A DNA stretch of 64,000 bases, taken from the NCBI RefSeq assembly GCF_000316115.1, contig NZ_JH993797.1:4822486-4886485 (forward strand), read 5' to 3'. The notes under the pieces are model-generated. The model ran no database searches. It worked only from the letters and a program-made list of their open reading frames with translations, and was not told where the DNA came from. Of this stretch, positions 1 through 7,689 are shown in pieces. The first letter of the stretch is position 1. Every line of letters begins with the position of its first letter. Source of the stretch: Leptolyngbya sp. PCC 7375. Its GTDB lineage: Bacteria; Cyanobacteriota; Cyanobacteriia; Phormidesmidales; Phormidesmidaceae. The translations under genes were made by a program, and so were the position numbers.

Positions 1-1
1 A

Positions 2-373
2 AGTCCTTATAGGCAACGTTTTTTGTACATTACCCTCAGCAAAGATGCCACTCGGGTCGAGTCACACACCTTCAAACCGCCTAGTCCAGAGGCATGGACC
101 GGTCTTTGCCAGCAGGCCACCCCATCGATTGATACCCATGCCCTGGGTGAGTTGGTCTGTGTGGTGTCCTTACGCCCCTCTACCCTAGGTTACGTGGGCA
201 GCACGCCTGCTGAAGGCTGTCCCGTAAATCTGCGGGGAGCGGTACGCCTGACCAACACCATTGTTTTACATCAAGATGGCATGGATACCTGGGATCGGGG
301 CTTTGATGCTAACGGTGAACAAGTGTGGGGCGCGGAAGCAGACCCCTACCAGTATCGGTGGTTAGATGAATGA
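2..373 (+). CDS. CpcT/CpeT-family phycobilin lyase, 5' truncated by window edge
   Basis: The frame is open to the left edge (it reads SPYRQRF before the first possible TTG start at 23), so this is the C-terminal part of a longer gene. Lyases of this family are usually about 190-210 residues, so roughly 70-80 residues lie outside the window. The visible part has the family's hallmarks: PYRQR, a GCPV turn, an RGAVRLT segment, the core MDTWDRGFD and the closing QVWGA..PYQYRW. Known members attach phycocyanobilin or phycoerythrobilin to Cys of phycobiliprotein beta subunits in the cytoplasm during phycobilisome assembly. Which bilin and subunit this one serves cannot be told from the fragment. 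No terminator is clear downstream. Confidence 0.85.
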   Translation, partial: SPYRQRFLYITLSKDATRVESHTFKPPSPEAWTGLCQQATPSIDTHALGELVCVVSLRPSTLGYVGSTPAEGCPVNLRGAVRLTNTIVLHQDGMDTWDRGFDANGEQVWGAEADPYQYRWLDE

Positions 374-796
374 ATGGTGGCAATAGCCAGTCTTTACGAT
401 CCACTGAGCGACCTACGTTATCCGAAATTGTCAGCGTTCTTCAACGGGCACCTGCGCTTTTTATAAAGTCATCTTGAAGAATTGAGCAAACGCCGTCCGT
501 ATTTTAGGCGATGAATATAATAATTCCAGTGCATATGAACACGTAGATTAGCATTACTGATGTGTGCAGGGTGCAGCTTGGCACTCGAATATGCGAGTAT
601 GTTAGCCTGCTGTTTGTATTGACACCTGACCTTTCCAAACTCAAATGGGTGCGGTTTTGCAGGCCATCTAACCAGCCACAGGTACTTTCAGCTAACTTAG
701 CCAGCTCTATCTCGGGAAAATTTCACCAACTTGGTCCGTTATGACCCTGAGTTTGAGTCTACCTGGGGATGATGTATCGAAAAGGCAACTTTTTGC
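374..796. other. Intergenic stretch, no gene recognised
   Basis: About 420 bases without a convincing coding frame. A 60-residue frame at 562-744 has no family resemblance and no ribosome binding site. A TTGACA at 619-624 could be a -35 element, but the sequence 17 bases later (CAAATG) is a poor -10, so no promoter is claimed. Confidence 0.5.
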
Positions 797-898
797 ATGA
801 TTAACCTGAAAAGTCGATTGATCTGGCTCACAGAAACGGTGGCAATGGGAACAGGACTGCTTGTGTTACTTGCTTGGGTCTTTGACTGGCTAATCTAA
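797..898 (+). CDS. 33-residue single-pass membrane peptide
   Basis: A short frame encodes a peptide with a basic N-terminus (MINLKSRLIW), one hydrophobic helix at about residues 16-33 (GTGLLVLLAWVFDWLI) and a stop 31 bases before a textbook rho-independent terminator. The size and one-helix layout resemble the small subunits of photosystems, cytochrome b6f or NDH-1 in cyanobacteria, but I could not match it to PetL, PetN, PsbX, PsbY, Psb30, NdhP or NdhQ. Support for coding is the helix with a positive-inside N-terminus and the dedicated terminator. No strong Shine-Dalgarno is visible (GGCAACTTTTTGC precedes the ATG), so translation is unproven. Confidence 0.45.
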   Translation: MINLKSRLIWLTETVAMGTGLLVLLAWVFDWLI

Positions 899-929
899 AG
901 GACTTCCATCAACTCAATACAAGGCTTTC

Positions 930-964
930 ATCCCAGGTGATAACCCACCTGGGATCGGTTTTTA
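930..964 (+). terminator. Rho-independent terminator
   Basis: A perfect 10-bp stem, ATCCCAGGTG (930-939) paired with CACCTGGGAT (946-955), closes a 6-base loop and is followed by CGGTTTTTA. It ends the transcript carrying the small membrane peptide and separates it from the LysR gene. Confidence 0.9.
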
Positions 965-1098
965 TAACATGCCTGAGTTAAATCAACTCAGATTAGCCAT
1001 AGCATGTATGCAAAAAATCGATGATTCTTCCTGGAGTAGTTGCGATAGCCTTGGCAGTAAGATCCGTAGTGCTCTTTTTAGAGCAGTCATCAGTTGCT

Positions 1099-1998
1099 AT
1101 GAATCTAGGGAAAATCAAGCTCTCACAGTTGCGCGCTTTGGTTGCGATCGCAACCACTCAAAACTTTAGTGAAGCAGCCCTAGAGTTAAACCTGAGCCAG
1201 TCCACCATCAGTCACAGTATTGCCGCTCTGGAGTCGGAGCTGGGCATCATTGTGGTCAATCGTGGTCGTCATGGAGCTAGCCTGACGCCCGTTGGCGAAA
1301 CGGTCTGTGCCAAGGCCCAGCAAATGCTACAAAGTCTGGACGACATTGGCCAGCTGGCCTCCCAGGCACGGGGTGTAGAAGGTGGCCAGGTACGGATTGT
1401 GGCCTTTCGTAGCATGGCCAGCAATGTATTGCCGAGTGCGATCGCAAAACTCCACACCACCTATCCCAACATCCAGGTCACCATTACTGAAATGGATGAA
1501 CTGAGGGAATTTCAGCAAGCTTTAATTGAAGGAAAAGCCGATATCTCCGTAGCCGAACTGCTGCCGGAGAATGACTTTGAAACCTTGCCAGTGATCAATG
1601 ATCCCTGCATTGGCCTGGTGCCATCGAGCTATTCCATTGAGGCATCTCAGCTCACCTGGGATCATCTACATAAACATCCTTTGATTACCTCAGTCCATGG
1701 CAGCTGCACCCATCGAATAAATCGCGTCCTAAAGCAGGTGTTACCTCCCATTGAGGCAGAGTATCGCGTGCGCACTGACAGCACGATTGTGGGCATGGTC
1801 AACCAAGGCTTAGGCATTGGTATTTTGCACAAGCTATCAGCCCACCCCATTCCTAAAAATGTGCGGGTAATGCAGCTACCCTTCAAAGTTTTTCGCCCCC
1901 TAGGCGTGTCATGGCCTAAAGACGCCCTATTATCGCCAGCGGTCTATGCGTTTTTAGATGTATTTAAAGCCCTTCAGCTAGAAGCTCCAGCCGCCTAA
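1099..1998 (+). CDS. LysR-family transcriptional regulator
   Basis: A 299-residue protein from ATG 1099. The frame is open further up to 1021, but the upstream residues are not conserved-looking and 299 residues matches the family length. The N-terminal winged helix-turn-helix is clear (LSQLRALVAIATTQNFSEAA, then LNLSQSTISHSIAALE and the LTPVGE wing), followed by a linker helix and a periplasmic-binding-protein-like effector domain at about residues 90-285. It binds DNA as a dimer or tetramer and responds to an unknown small molecule. It is not obviously NtcB, CmpR or RbcR. Its 3' end overlaps the convergent PepSY-type gene by 4 bases, and no divergent gene suggests a target. Confidence 0.9.
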   Translation: MNLGKIKLSQLRALVAIATTQNFSEAALELNLSQSTISHSIAALESELGIIVVNRGRHGASLTPVGETVCAKAQQMLQSLDDIGQLASQARGVEGGQVRIVAFRSMASNVLPSAIAKLHTTYPNIQVTITEMDELREFQQALIEGKADISVAELLPENDFETLPVINDPCIGLVPSSYSIEASQLTWDHLHKHPLITSVHGSCTHRINRVLKQVLPPIEAEYRVRTDSTIVGMVNQGLGIGILHKLSAHPIPKNVRVMQLPFKVFRPLGVSWPKDALLSPAVYAFLDVFKALQLEAPAA

Positions 1999-2276
1999 GC
2001 CTGGGGTCGCCGTCGACTGAGCGTATTCATCCACATCAACAACCCGGTAATGATTAGGGTGAGTAACCCTAAGGCATTAAGAATGGGGTAGATAAATTCC
2101 AGGTTGATCGTGCCAAACTTGCCACGATGCAAATCTAGCAGCCATAGAAAATCCTCAGCACGGTTAGCCACAGCCGCAAACTGAAAGGCAGTGCCGGTGG
2201 TTAGAGTAATCAGTAATGGCAGCACCATAAATGGCACAAGAGCACGATGGAGCTGACGAATTTGGTAGGCCTTCAT
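1995..2276 (-). CDS. Small PepSY-associated-type membrane protein
   Basis: A 93-residue protein with an N-terminal helix (about residues 14-32), a short extracytoplasmic segment with FLWLLDLHRGKFG, a second helix (about 63-82) and a basic C-terminus (SRRRPQA). The arrangement R..H..L.P...LPLL.T..TG.....FLWLL.LH.G is that of small PepSY-associated transmembrane proteins in cyanobacteria. Larger relatives lie next to siderophore or metal transport genes. It is the second gene of a minus-strand pair, overlapping the upstream gene by 4 bases (2273-2276), so it is co-translated from the MerR-type promoter at 2691-2722. A role in the envelope response to metals is inferred from that promoter. Confidence 0.65.
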   Translation of the reverse strand: MKAYQIRQLHRALVPFMVLPLLITLTTGTAFQFAAVANRAEDFLWLLDLHRGKFGTINLEFIYPILNALGLLTLIITGLLMWMNTLSRRRPQA

Positions 2277-2641
2277 GAACGAGTCGCAAGATGTAGCTGC
2301 TTTCTGAGTGTGATGAGTAACCAGGGGAAAATCAAGATCAAACCCAATAGAACTTCGCCAAGACCAATAGGCAAACTAGTCAGTGAGAACGTTGTGTAGA
2401 GGGACTGTGGTGCATCAGATTCTGTAACTGACTCCACTGTCATAACCTCGGCCTTACTCTCTGAAGCAGAACCACTAGAGCCAACTGACTCTGGCTCAGC
2501 AGTCACTGAGTCTGGCTCTGCTGGAGTCGTCTCTGGCTGTTGACCATGGAGCACACCATTATGAGCCATGACTGGCGGCACCCTCTGTAGACCAATCGCT
2601 AAGGTACTAACTGTTGTGATTGTGTAACTAGCATGGGTCAT
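2273..2641 (-). CDS. Exported protein with acidic Ser/Glu-rich linker and C-terminal helix
   Basis: I do not recognise a family. The 122-residue product starts with a signal-like segment (through about residue 26, PPVMA), then HNGVLHGQQ, a low-complexity stretch rich in Glu, Ser, Pro and Thr (about 35-80), a hydrophobic helix (about 90-112, SLPIGLGEVLLGLILIFPWLLI) and a basic tail. This predicts an extracytoplasmic loop tethered by a C-terminal anchor. It is the first gene after the MerR-type promoter and overlaps the PepSY-like gene by 4 bases. The His residues before the acidic linker could touch metal, but this is a guess. Confidence 0.6.
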   Translation of the reverse strand: MTHASYTITTVSTLAIGLQRVPPVMAHNGVLHGQQPETTPAEPDSVTAEPESVGSSGSASESKAEVMTVESVTESDAPQSLYTTFSLTSLPIGLGEVLLGLILIFPWLLITLRKQLHLATRS

Positions 2642-2690
2642 TAGCAGTTTGTTTGATTTTTCCTAGAGTCAACATCGGACTATTCACTTT

Positions 2691-2722
2691 AGGATAAAGC
2701 CTCTAGTCAGATAACGGATCAA
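2691..2722 (-). promoter_or_regulatory. MerR-type promoter/operator for the 2641-1995 operon
   Basis: On the minus strand a -35 TTGATC is separated by 20 bases from a -10 TATCCT. The spacer carries a partial dyad containing ACTAGAGGCTT. Overlong 19-20 bp spacers with a dyad between the hexamers are the mark of promoters activated by MerR proteins. The element lies between this operon and the divergent MerR gene, and matches three other elements in the window. Confidence 0.75.
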
Positions 2723-2742
2723 GTCCATAACACTCCATATCA

Positions 2743-2774
2743 AAAACTCTGTATTTAACTGTAGGGTTTATGAT
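2743..2774 (+). promoter_or_regulatory. MerR-type promoter for the MerR gene (probable autoregulation)
   Basis: Upstream of the regulator the same layout recurs: weak -35 AAAACT, 20-base spacer ending ACTGTAGGGTT, -10 TATGAT. The right half, ACTGTAGGGTTTA, is identical to the promoter at 45229-45260. The dyad is imperfect (7 of 11 positions). Confidence 0.6.
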
Positions 2775-2801
2775 CGGATTAATTCGCTAGGAACATTGGC
2801 C

Positions 2802-3224
2802 ATGGCTGTCCAGTTAAGAATCGGCGAGGTCGCAAAGCAGACAGGTCTCGCTGTCGGTGCCCTACGTTATTACGAAAATCTGGGTTTATTGACATCAGAT
2901 CGTGGTGATAACGGCTATCGCTATTACTCTCCTGATGCTGTGCATCAGGTGCAGTTTATCAAAAAAGCCCAGGCCATTGGTTTCTCCTTAGAAGAGATTG
3001 GCGAGGTATTGAATTTGCATGAGAGAGGGGATACTCCTTGTGGCTTAGTGCAATCTCTTTTGCAAGGTAAAATTGATCAGTTGGAGACTCAAATTCGACA
3101 GATGACAGAGTTTAAAGCTGAGTTGGAAGATTATCGCGATCGCTGGGCATCAACTCAGCCACAACCGGCTCCGGGTGATATTTGTCCCCTGATTGAGACG
3201 GTTAGTCTAATTCCCAACTCCTAA
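2802..3224 (+). CDS. MerR-family heavy-metal-responsive regulator
   Basis: A 140-residue MerR protein. ATG 2802 is chosen over TTG 2796 because AGGAAC (2789-2794) is well spaced from it. The N-terminal winged helix reads RIGEVAKQTGLAVGALRYYE and GLL...RGDNGYRYY. A coiled dimerisation helix covers about residues 80-115. Two cysteines remain, one at the start of the dimer helix (DTPCGLVQ) and one near the C-terminus (GDICPLIE), which is the placement of metal ligands in ZntR/CueR/PbrR-like sensors. The absence of a third Cys pair argues against a mercury sensor. Divergent from an envelope operon with MerR-type promoters on both sides. Matching operators at 37 kb and 45 kb suggest that it also controls those genes. 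Confidence 0.85.
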   Translation: MAVQLRIGEVAKQTGLAVGALRYYENLGLLTSDRGDNGYRYYSPDAVHQVQFIKKAQAIGFSLEEIGEVLNLHERGDTPCGLVQSLLQGKIDQLETQIRQMTEFKAELEDYRDRWASTQPQPAPGDICPLIETVSLIPNS

Positions 3225-3348
3225 GAGGGCAAACTTCATGCCTAAAAACAGTACGCCCTTATGTGAGAAAACACCTAAACGGGGTTACCGGTTCTATCAA
3301 TTTGTAAATCACGTATCCATCTGCTAAAGGTTTTCAGGGAAAATACAT

Positions 3349-3378
3349 AGGCTGGTCATACCCTAGACTAACCAGCCT
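3349..3378. repeat. Inverted repeat upstream of tpsA
   Basis: AGGCTGGT (3349-3356) and ACCAGCCT (3371-3378) form an 8-bp stem around 14 bases, about 60 bases before the TpsA start. No U-tract follows, so it is more likely an operator or leader hairpin than a terminator. Confidence 0.35.
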
Positions 3379-3435
3379 CCTAACCAGCTTCCTGAATTTA
3401 CGAGTGTCTGAGAAAAATATTCAGACAATAAGCCC

Positions 3436-6400
3436 ATGGGTGATTTGAATAGAACGTCTTGGATTCCAGCAGCTCAGCGGGCTGGAATAGCCATGTGTGC
3501 CTTGGCCTCTACTGTTGCGATCTTAGGACAAATGCCTCGGGGGCAAGCCCAGCTCATACCCGATACCAGTTTAGGTGCGGAAAGCTCGACGGTGATTCCC
3601 GGTGTGACCATCAATGGAGCCGTGGCAGACCGCATTGATGGCGGTGCAGAACGTGGCAGCAATCTATTCCATAGCTTCAGTGAGTTTAATATTGATGCGG
3701 GGCAACGGGTATATTTTGCCAATCCCGAGAGTATTGACAACATTCTCAGCCGGGTAACTGGAACCAATATTTCTAATATTGATGGGCTGCTGGGGGTTGA
3801 CGGTCCCGCAAATCTGTTTTTCTTAAATCCCAATGGCATTGTTTTGGGTCCAGGGGCAGAGCTGGATATCCATGGTTCATTCACCGCGAGTACAGCAGCA
3901 AGTCTGCCATTAGCCAATGGCGGAGAGTTTAGGGCAACACCCTTAAATAATGAACTGCTCACCTTTAGCACACCGTTGGGGGTACAGTTTAATCATCAAC
4001 CCCAAGGAGATATTAACAATCAGGGAGATTTAACCGTTGATGCAGGTGAACGCCTAACCCTGTTTGGACATAACGTACTCAACAGTGGTTCCTTAACAAC
4101 TCCGAGGGGCACTGTTGAAGTGATAGGCAATCACGTGAGTCTGGCAGATCAGGCCACGATCGACGTATCTGGACAACAGGGGGGACAGGTACTGTTGACG
4201 GCCGATACTGTCGATTTATCCTCGGGTTTGATTGATATTTCTGGCACGGTCACAGGGGGTGAATTGGCAGTTTATGCCGATAAAAGTCTCACCCTTGGGG
4301 TAACTGTGGATGCAGCTGGCGGTGGTCATGCTCTGTTTGACCCGCCTACGCTCACTGTGAATGCTGAAGGGGCCAATACCATTGTATCGACCCTGGCAGG
4401 CGGCAATGCGACAATCAGCGCATCTGACACCATCAACATCAACGCTGTTGTTAACAGTAATGATCAAACCAATGCCAATACTCTCACCTTAGATGATGAG
4501 AATGGAGATGGTCGCTTAGCCATTAATCTCAATGCGCCCATTCTCTTGGGTGCAAACCAGACCCTGACAGGTGATGGTAGCACCGTCAACGTTAATGTCA
4601 CTAACCCAGGCATTGTGCAAAATGGGATAGATGTTGCAGCAATAGATGGCATAGTTAACCTGGCAGCGGGTAATTACCAAGAAGGGCAACCAGTGACTCT
4701 AAATCGGAATGTCACACTATCAGGTGCTGGAGCAGGAAGCACCACGTTGAATGGTGCCAATGCCCATAGAGTCCTGCAAGTTAATGATGGAACGGTTAGG
4801 GTCTCTGACCTTACCATTACTAATGGTCGTGTCCAAGCAGGCAGCGGTGGCGGTATTCAAGTTGGCGGCAATGGTAACTTTACCCTGGCCAATAGTACGG
4901 TTGCCAATAACACGGCTACCGGTGTCGGTGGTGGGATTTCCCTGGTCGGATCTGCGGATGTTGGTTTTGAAAACAGCACCATTGCCAATAATGCAGCCAC
5001 AGGCAATGGGGGTGGAGTGGATATCAACTTTGCACCGGGTGGCTTTGAGCTAACTGTTAATAACAGTACTTTTAGTAATAATAGTGCTGGGGGAGGCGGT
5101 GGGGGTTTTTCCCTCGGCTCGAACAGTAGCCTTAACCTGAGTCAGAGCACCGTCACAGACAATACCGCCAGTTCAGGCAGCGGCATTTCCAATATTTTTG
5201 GGGGTCAGGCAACGGGTAGCAATTCTATTGTCACTGGCAACAACGGTAGTAACATTAACGGCGCTTTTACCAATGGAGGTAATAACCTCATTGACGTCGG
5301 CGTACGTTTAGCTCCCCTGGGAGATTACGGTGGTCCGACCCAAACCCATGCCTTGTTACCCGGTAGCGCAGCCATTGATAGCGGCAGTGGGACGGGTACC
5401 GATCAGCGTGGCATTGCCGTTGTTAATAATACCCGCGACATTGGTGCCTTTGAATCCCAAGGGTTTACCATTGCCGCTAATACTGCAAGCACCCCACAGA
5501 CCACCAACATTGATCGGGTCTTTGCAAATCCTCTAACCGTAACCGTAACCAGTGCTTTTGGTGAGCCTGTTGAAAATGGCATTGTTGTATTTACAGCACC
5601 TGGAACTGGAGCCACGGCAACCCTTAGCAACCCTACGGCTATTCTGAACAACGTTGGACAAGGGAGTGTCACGGCCTCAGCAAATGCAATTACAGGGAAT
5701 TATGCGGTTACTAGCAATATTCTGAATACTAATGATGTGGCTACGTTTAATTTAACGAATTCATTGTTCAACAATATAACCGTAGATATTTTGGCTGACG
5801 AGAATGATAACAACTTTACTGTTGGCGATGTTTCTTTAAGGGAAGCGATTACGATTGTCGAAGATGGCGGGACAATTGAATTTAAATCTACCTTAAGTAA
5901 TGGGACAATCACCCTCGGTTCTGGGCAGTTAACCCTGGATCGTAATCTGACCATTGATGGAGCAGGCGCTACTAACCTTGAGGTTAGTGGCAACAATGAG
6001 AGTCGGGTATTTGACATCCAGGGCAGCGGCAATACGGCCACGATTCAGAATCTTAGAATAACCAATGGCAATGCTGATCTAGGCGGAGGACTTCGGGTTG
6101 GTCGTGGTAATCGGTTGGTTTTGGGTAACAGTCGTGTGGAGAATAATGCAGCCACAACAGCGGGTGCTGGTATTTATAGTGAAGGGACACTACAGATTTC
6201 TGGAAGTACGATTACAAACACACTTACCCTCAATGCTGGAGAAAATGACATTACCCTTGATGGCCCCAATAATCAATTTGGTACCCTAGAACTCACGGGC
6301 AATAATGTGAGCATCCAAGAAAATTCAGATACGGATCTGGGTACGTCGAATGTCAGGGGAACCCTAGAGGTGACGTCGAATGGTTCGATTACGGATAGTG

Positions 6401-7638
6401 GGGATGTTGCGATCGCAAACACCACAACCCTAATCGCCAACAATAATAATATCCTTGACAGTGAGAACAATCGATTTGGCCTGCTCAACCTCACAGGCAA
6501 TAACGTTCTTATTCAAGAAAATGATACGGCCAGCTTAGGAGAAACCAATGTTCCAGGGGATCTCACCATTATTGCCAGGGATATTAACATCGGTCCCGGA
6601 CTCTCTGTAAATGGCAATTTATCACTACAGCCTTACCAGAGAGATCAAGCAATTACGATTGGGTCAAATGTCACCCCTGGTCTATTCACTATTGATCCAA
6701 CCGAAATTGAGCAGATCAATACCACTGCCCCCAACACCGTCACCATTGGCAGGTCATCCGGTGAGGGCACCCTCAATGTGACAGTGAATGGTACCGATCC
6801 GTTTGATTCCCCTTTAACATTACAGTCTCCTGAGGGGACTGTTGCAATTACATCAGGGGCTCAGCCCCTATCACTGAGCGATGTAGTGGTTGAGGCCCGT
6901 AATATCTCATTAACGGCAATCGGCAATGTTCGGCTAACTAACATTCAGCTGCTGGGTAGCCCCCCAGCAGGCAGTATCATCGATATCGATACTGGGTTAA
7001 GCCAGACCCAGATCAGATCGCTCATTTTAGAAGGCTCAGGGGGGATTAATGCCCCCCTGGGATTCGTCAACATTTTCACCGATATTATTGATGCGACCGG
7101 AGCCAATAACAAGGATATTGTTACGGGAGCAGTCACCATTACCTCAACGTTTGCTCAAACGCTAGACAACATTTTTGTTCGGGATTCACTCACCACTGAA
7201 AACGACATTATTTCTACCGGCTTTGCCCAAGATCCGTCTGGATTTAACCCTGCTGAAGGCATTAATGAGCTGCCGCTTAACTTCTCCGATGCGTCTAATC
7301 AAATTGCAGCAGACTGTCGTGCTAATGCTAGTAGTACAGACCAAAGTGAGTTTGTGGTGACAGGTCGAGGTGGTCTTCCAACTAGCCCTAGCGATCCACT
7401 GTCGGCACATCTCGATACTGTTCCCTGGGTCACTTCACCAGAAACGGATCTCCCATCCTCAACCATCTCCACCGCTCCCATGGAGTCATCCTCACCCACA
7501 CCTCTACTCGAAGCTCAAGGCTGGACCACCCAAGCCAATGGTCAGATTTTCTTCGTCACCACTCCATCTACAGAATCATCGCCTTACGCATCTGGCATAC
7601 CGACTGCCAGCCTCTGCGCAGCAGACCTTGATTCATAG
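3436..7638 (+). CDS. TpsA: filamentous haemagglutinin-type secreted beta-helix protein
   Basis: A 1400-residue exoprotein of a two-partner secretion system. Residues 1-39 are a signal peptide ending GQAQ. Residues about 45-165 are the haemagglutination-activity (TPS) domain recognised by the TpsB pore, with FLNPNGI. A long right-handed beta-helix follows. At about 430-660 are parallel-helix repeats with N-N-S/T ladders, ending in a GDYGGPTQTHALLPGSAAID motif. A bacterial Ig-like stretch lies at about 675-775, a CSLREA-like motif (GDVSLREAI, but Cys replaced by Val) near 795, and two related helix repeats near 930-1020. The C-terminus has the LEAQGW..QANGQIF signature of cyanobacterial relatives. 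The product is probably exported to the surface for adhesion or contact. tpsB follows 51 bases downstream. Confidence 0.92.
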   Translation: MGDLNRTSWIPAAQRAGIAMCALASTVAILGQMPRGQAQLIPDTSLGAESSTVIPGVTINGAVADRIDGGAERGSNLFHSFSEFNIDAGQRVYFANPESIDNILSRVTGTNISNIDGLLGVDGPANLFFLNPNGIVLGPGAELDIHGSFTASTAASLPLANGGEFRATPLNNELLTFSTPLGVQFNHQPQGDINNQGDLTVDAGERLTLFGHNVLNSGSLTTPRGTVEVIGNHVSLADQATIDVSGQQGGQVLLTADTVDLSSGLIDISGTVTGGELAVYADKSLTLGVTVDAAGGGHALFDPPTLTVNAEGANTIVSTLAGGNATISASDTININAVVNSNDQTNANTLTLDDENGDGRLAINLNAPILLGANQTLTGDGSTVNVNVTNPGIVQNGIDVAAIDGIVNLAAGNYQEGQPVTLNRNVTLSGAGAGSTTLNGANAHRVLQVNDGTVRVSDLTITNGRVQAGSGGGIQVGGNGNFTLANSTVANNTATGVGGGISLVGSADVGFENSTIANNAATGNGGGVDINFAPGGFELTVNNSTFSNNSAGGGGGGFSLGSNSSLNLSQSTVTDNTASSGSGISNIFGGQATGSNSIVTGNNGSNINGAFTNGGNNLIDVGVRLAPLGDYGGPTQTHALLPGSAAIDSGSGTGTDQRGIAVVNNTRDIGAFESQGFTIAANTASTPQTTNIDRVFANPLTVTVTSAFGEPVENGIVVFTAPGTGATATLSNPTAILNNVGQGSVTASANAITGNYAVTSNILNTNDVATFNLTNSLFNNITVDILADENDNNFTVGDVSLREAITIVEDGGTIEFKSTLSNGTITLGSGQLTLDRNLTIDGAGATNLEVSGNNESRVFDIQGSGNTATIQNLRITNGNADLGGGLRVGRGNRLVLGNSRVENNAATTAGAGIYSEGTLQISGSTITNTLTLNAGENDITLDGPNNQFGTLELTGNNVSIQENSDTDLGTSNVRGTLEVTSNGSITDSGDVAIANTTTLIANNNNILDSENNRFGLLNLTGNNVLIQENDTASLGETNVPGDLTIIARDINIGPGLSVNGNLSLQPYQRDQAITIGSNVTPGLFTIDPTEIEQINTTAPNTVTIGRSSGEGTLNVTVNGTDPFDSPLTLQSPEGTVAITSGAQPLSLSDVVVEARNISLTAIGNVRLTNIQLLGSPPAGSIIDIDTGLSQTQIRSLILEGSGGINAPLGFVNIFTDIIDATGANNKDIVTGAVTITSTFAQTLDNIFVRDSLTTENDIISTGFAQDPSGFNPAEGINELPLNFSDASNQIAADCRANASSTDQSEFVVTGRGGLPTSPSDPLSAHLDTVPWVTSPETDLPSSTISTAPMESSSPTPLLEAQGWTTQANGQIFFVTTPSTESSPYASGIPTASLCAADLDS

Positions 7639-7689
7639 AACACTTGTTTGCTTAGATCTTCCCTGTATTCTCTGAATAATATATGTGCC

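Noticed and set aside
562..744. 60-residue plus-strand frame
   Set aside because: No ribosome site, no family features and no neighbour support.
3474..7499. Several minus-strand and alternate frames inside tpsA
   Set aside because: They are shadows of a biased, repeat-rich coding sequence and have no domains or ribosome sites.
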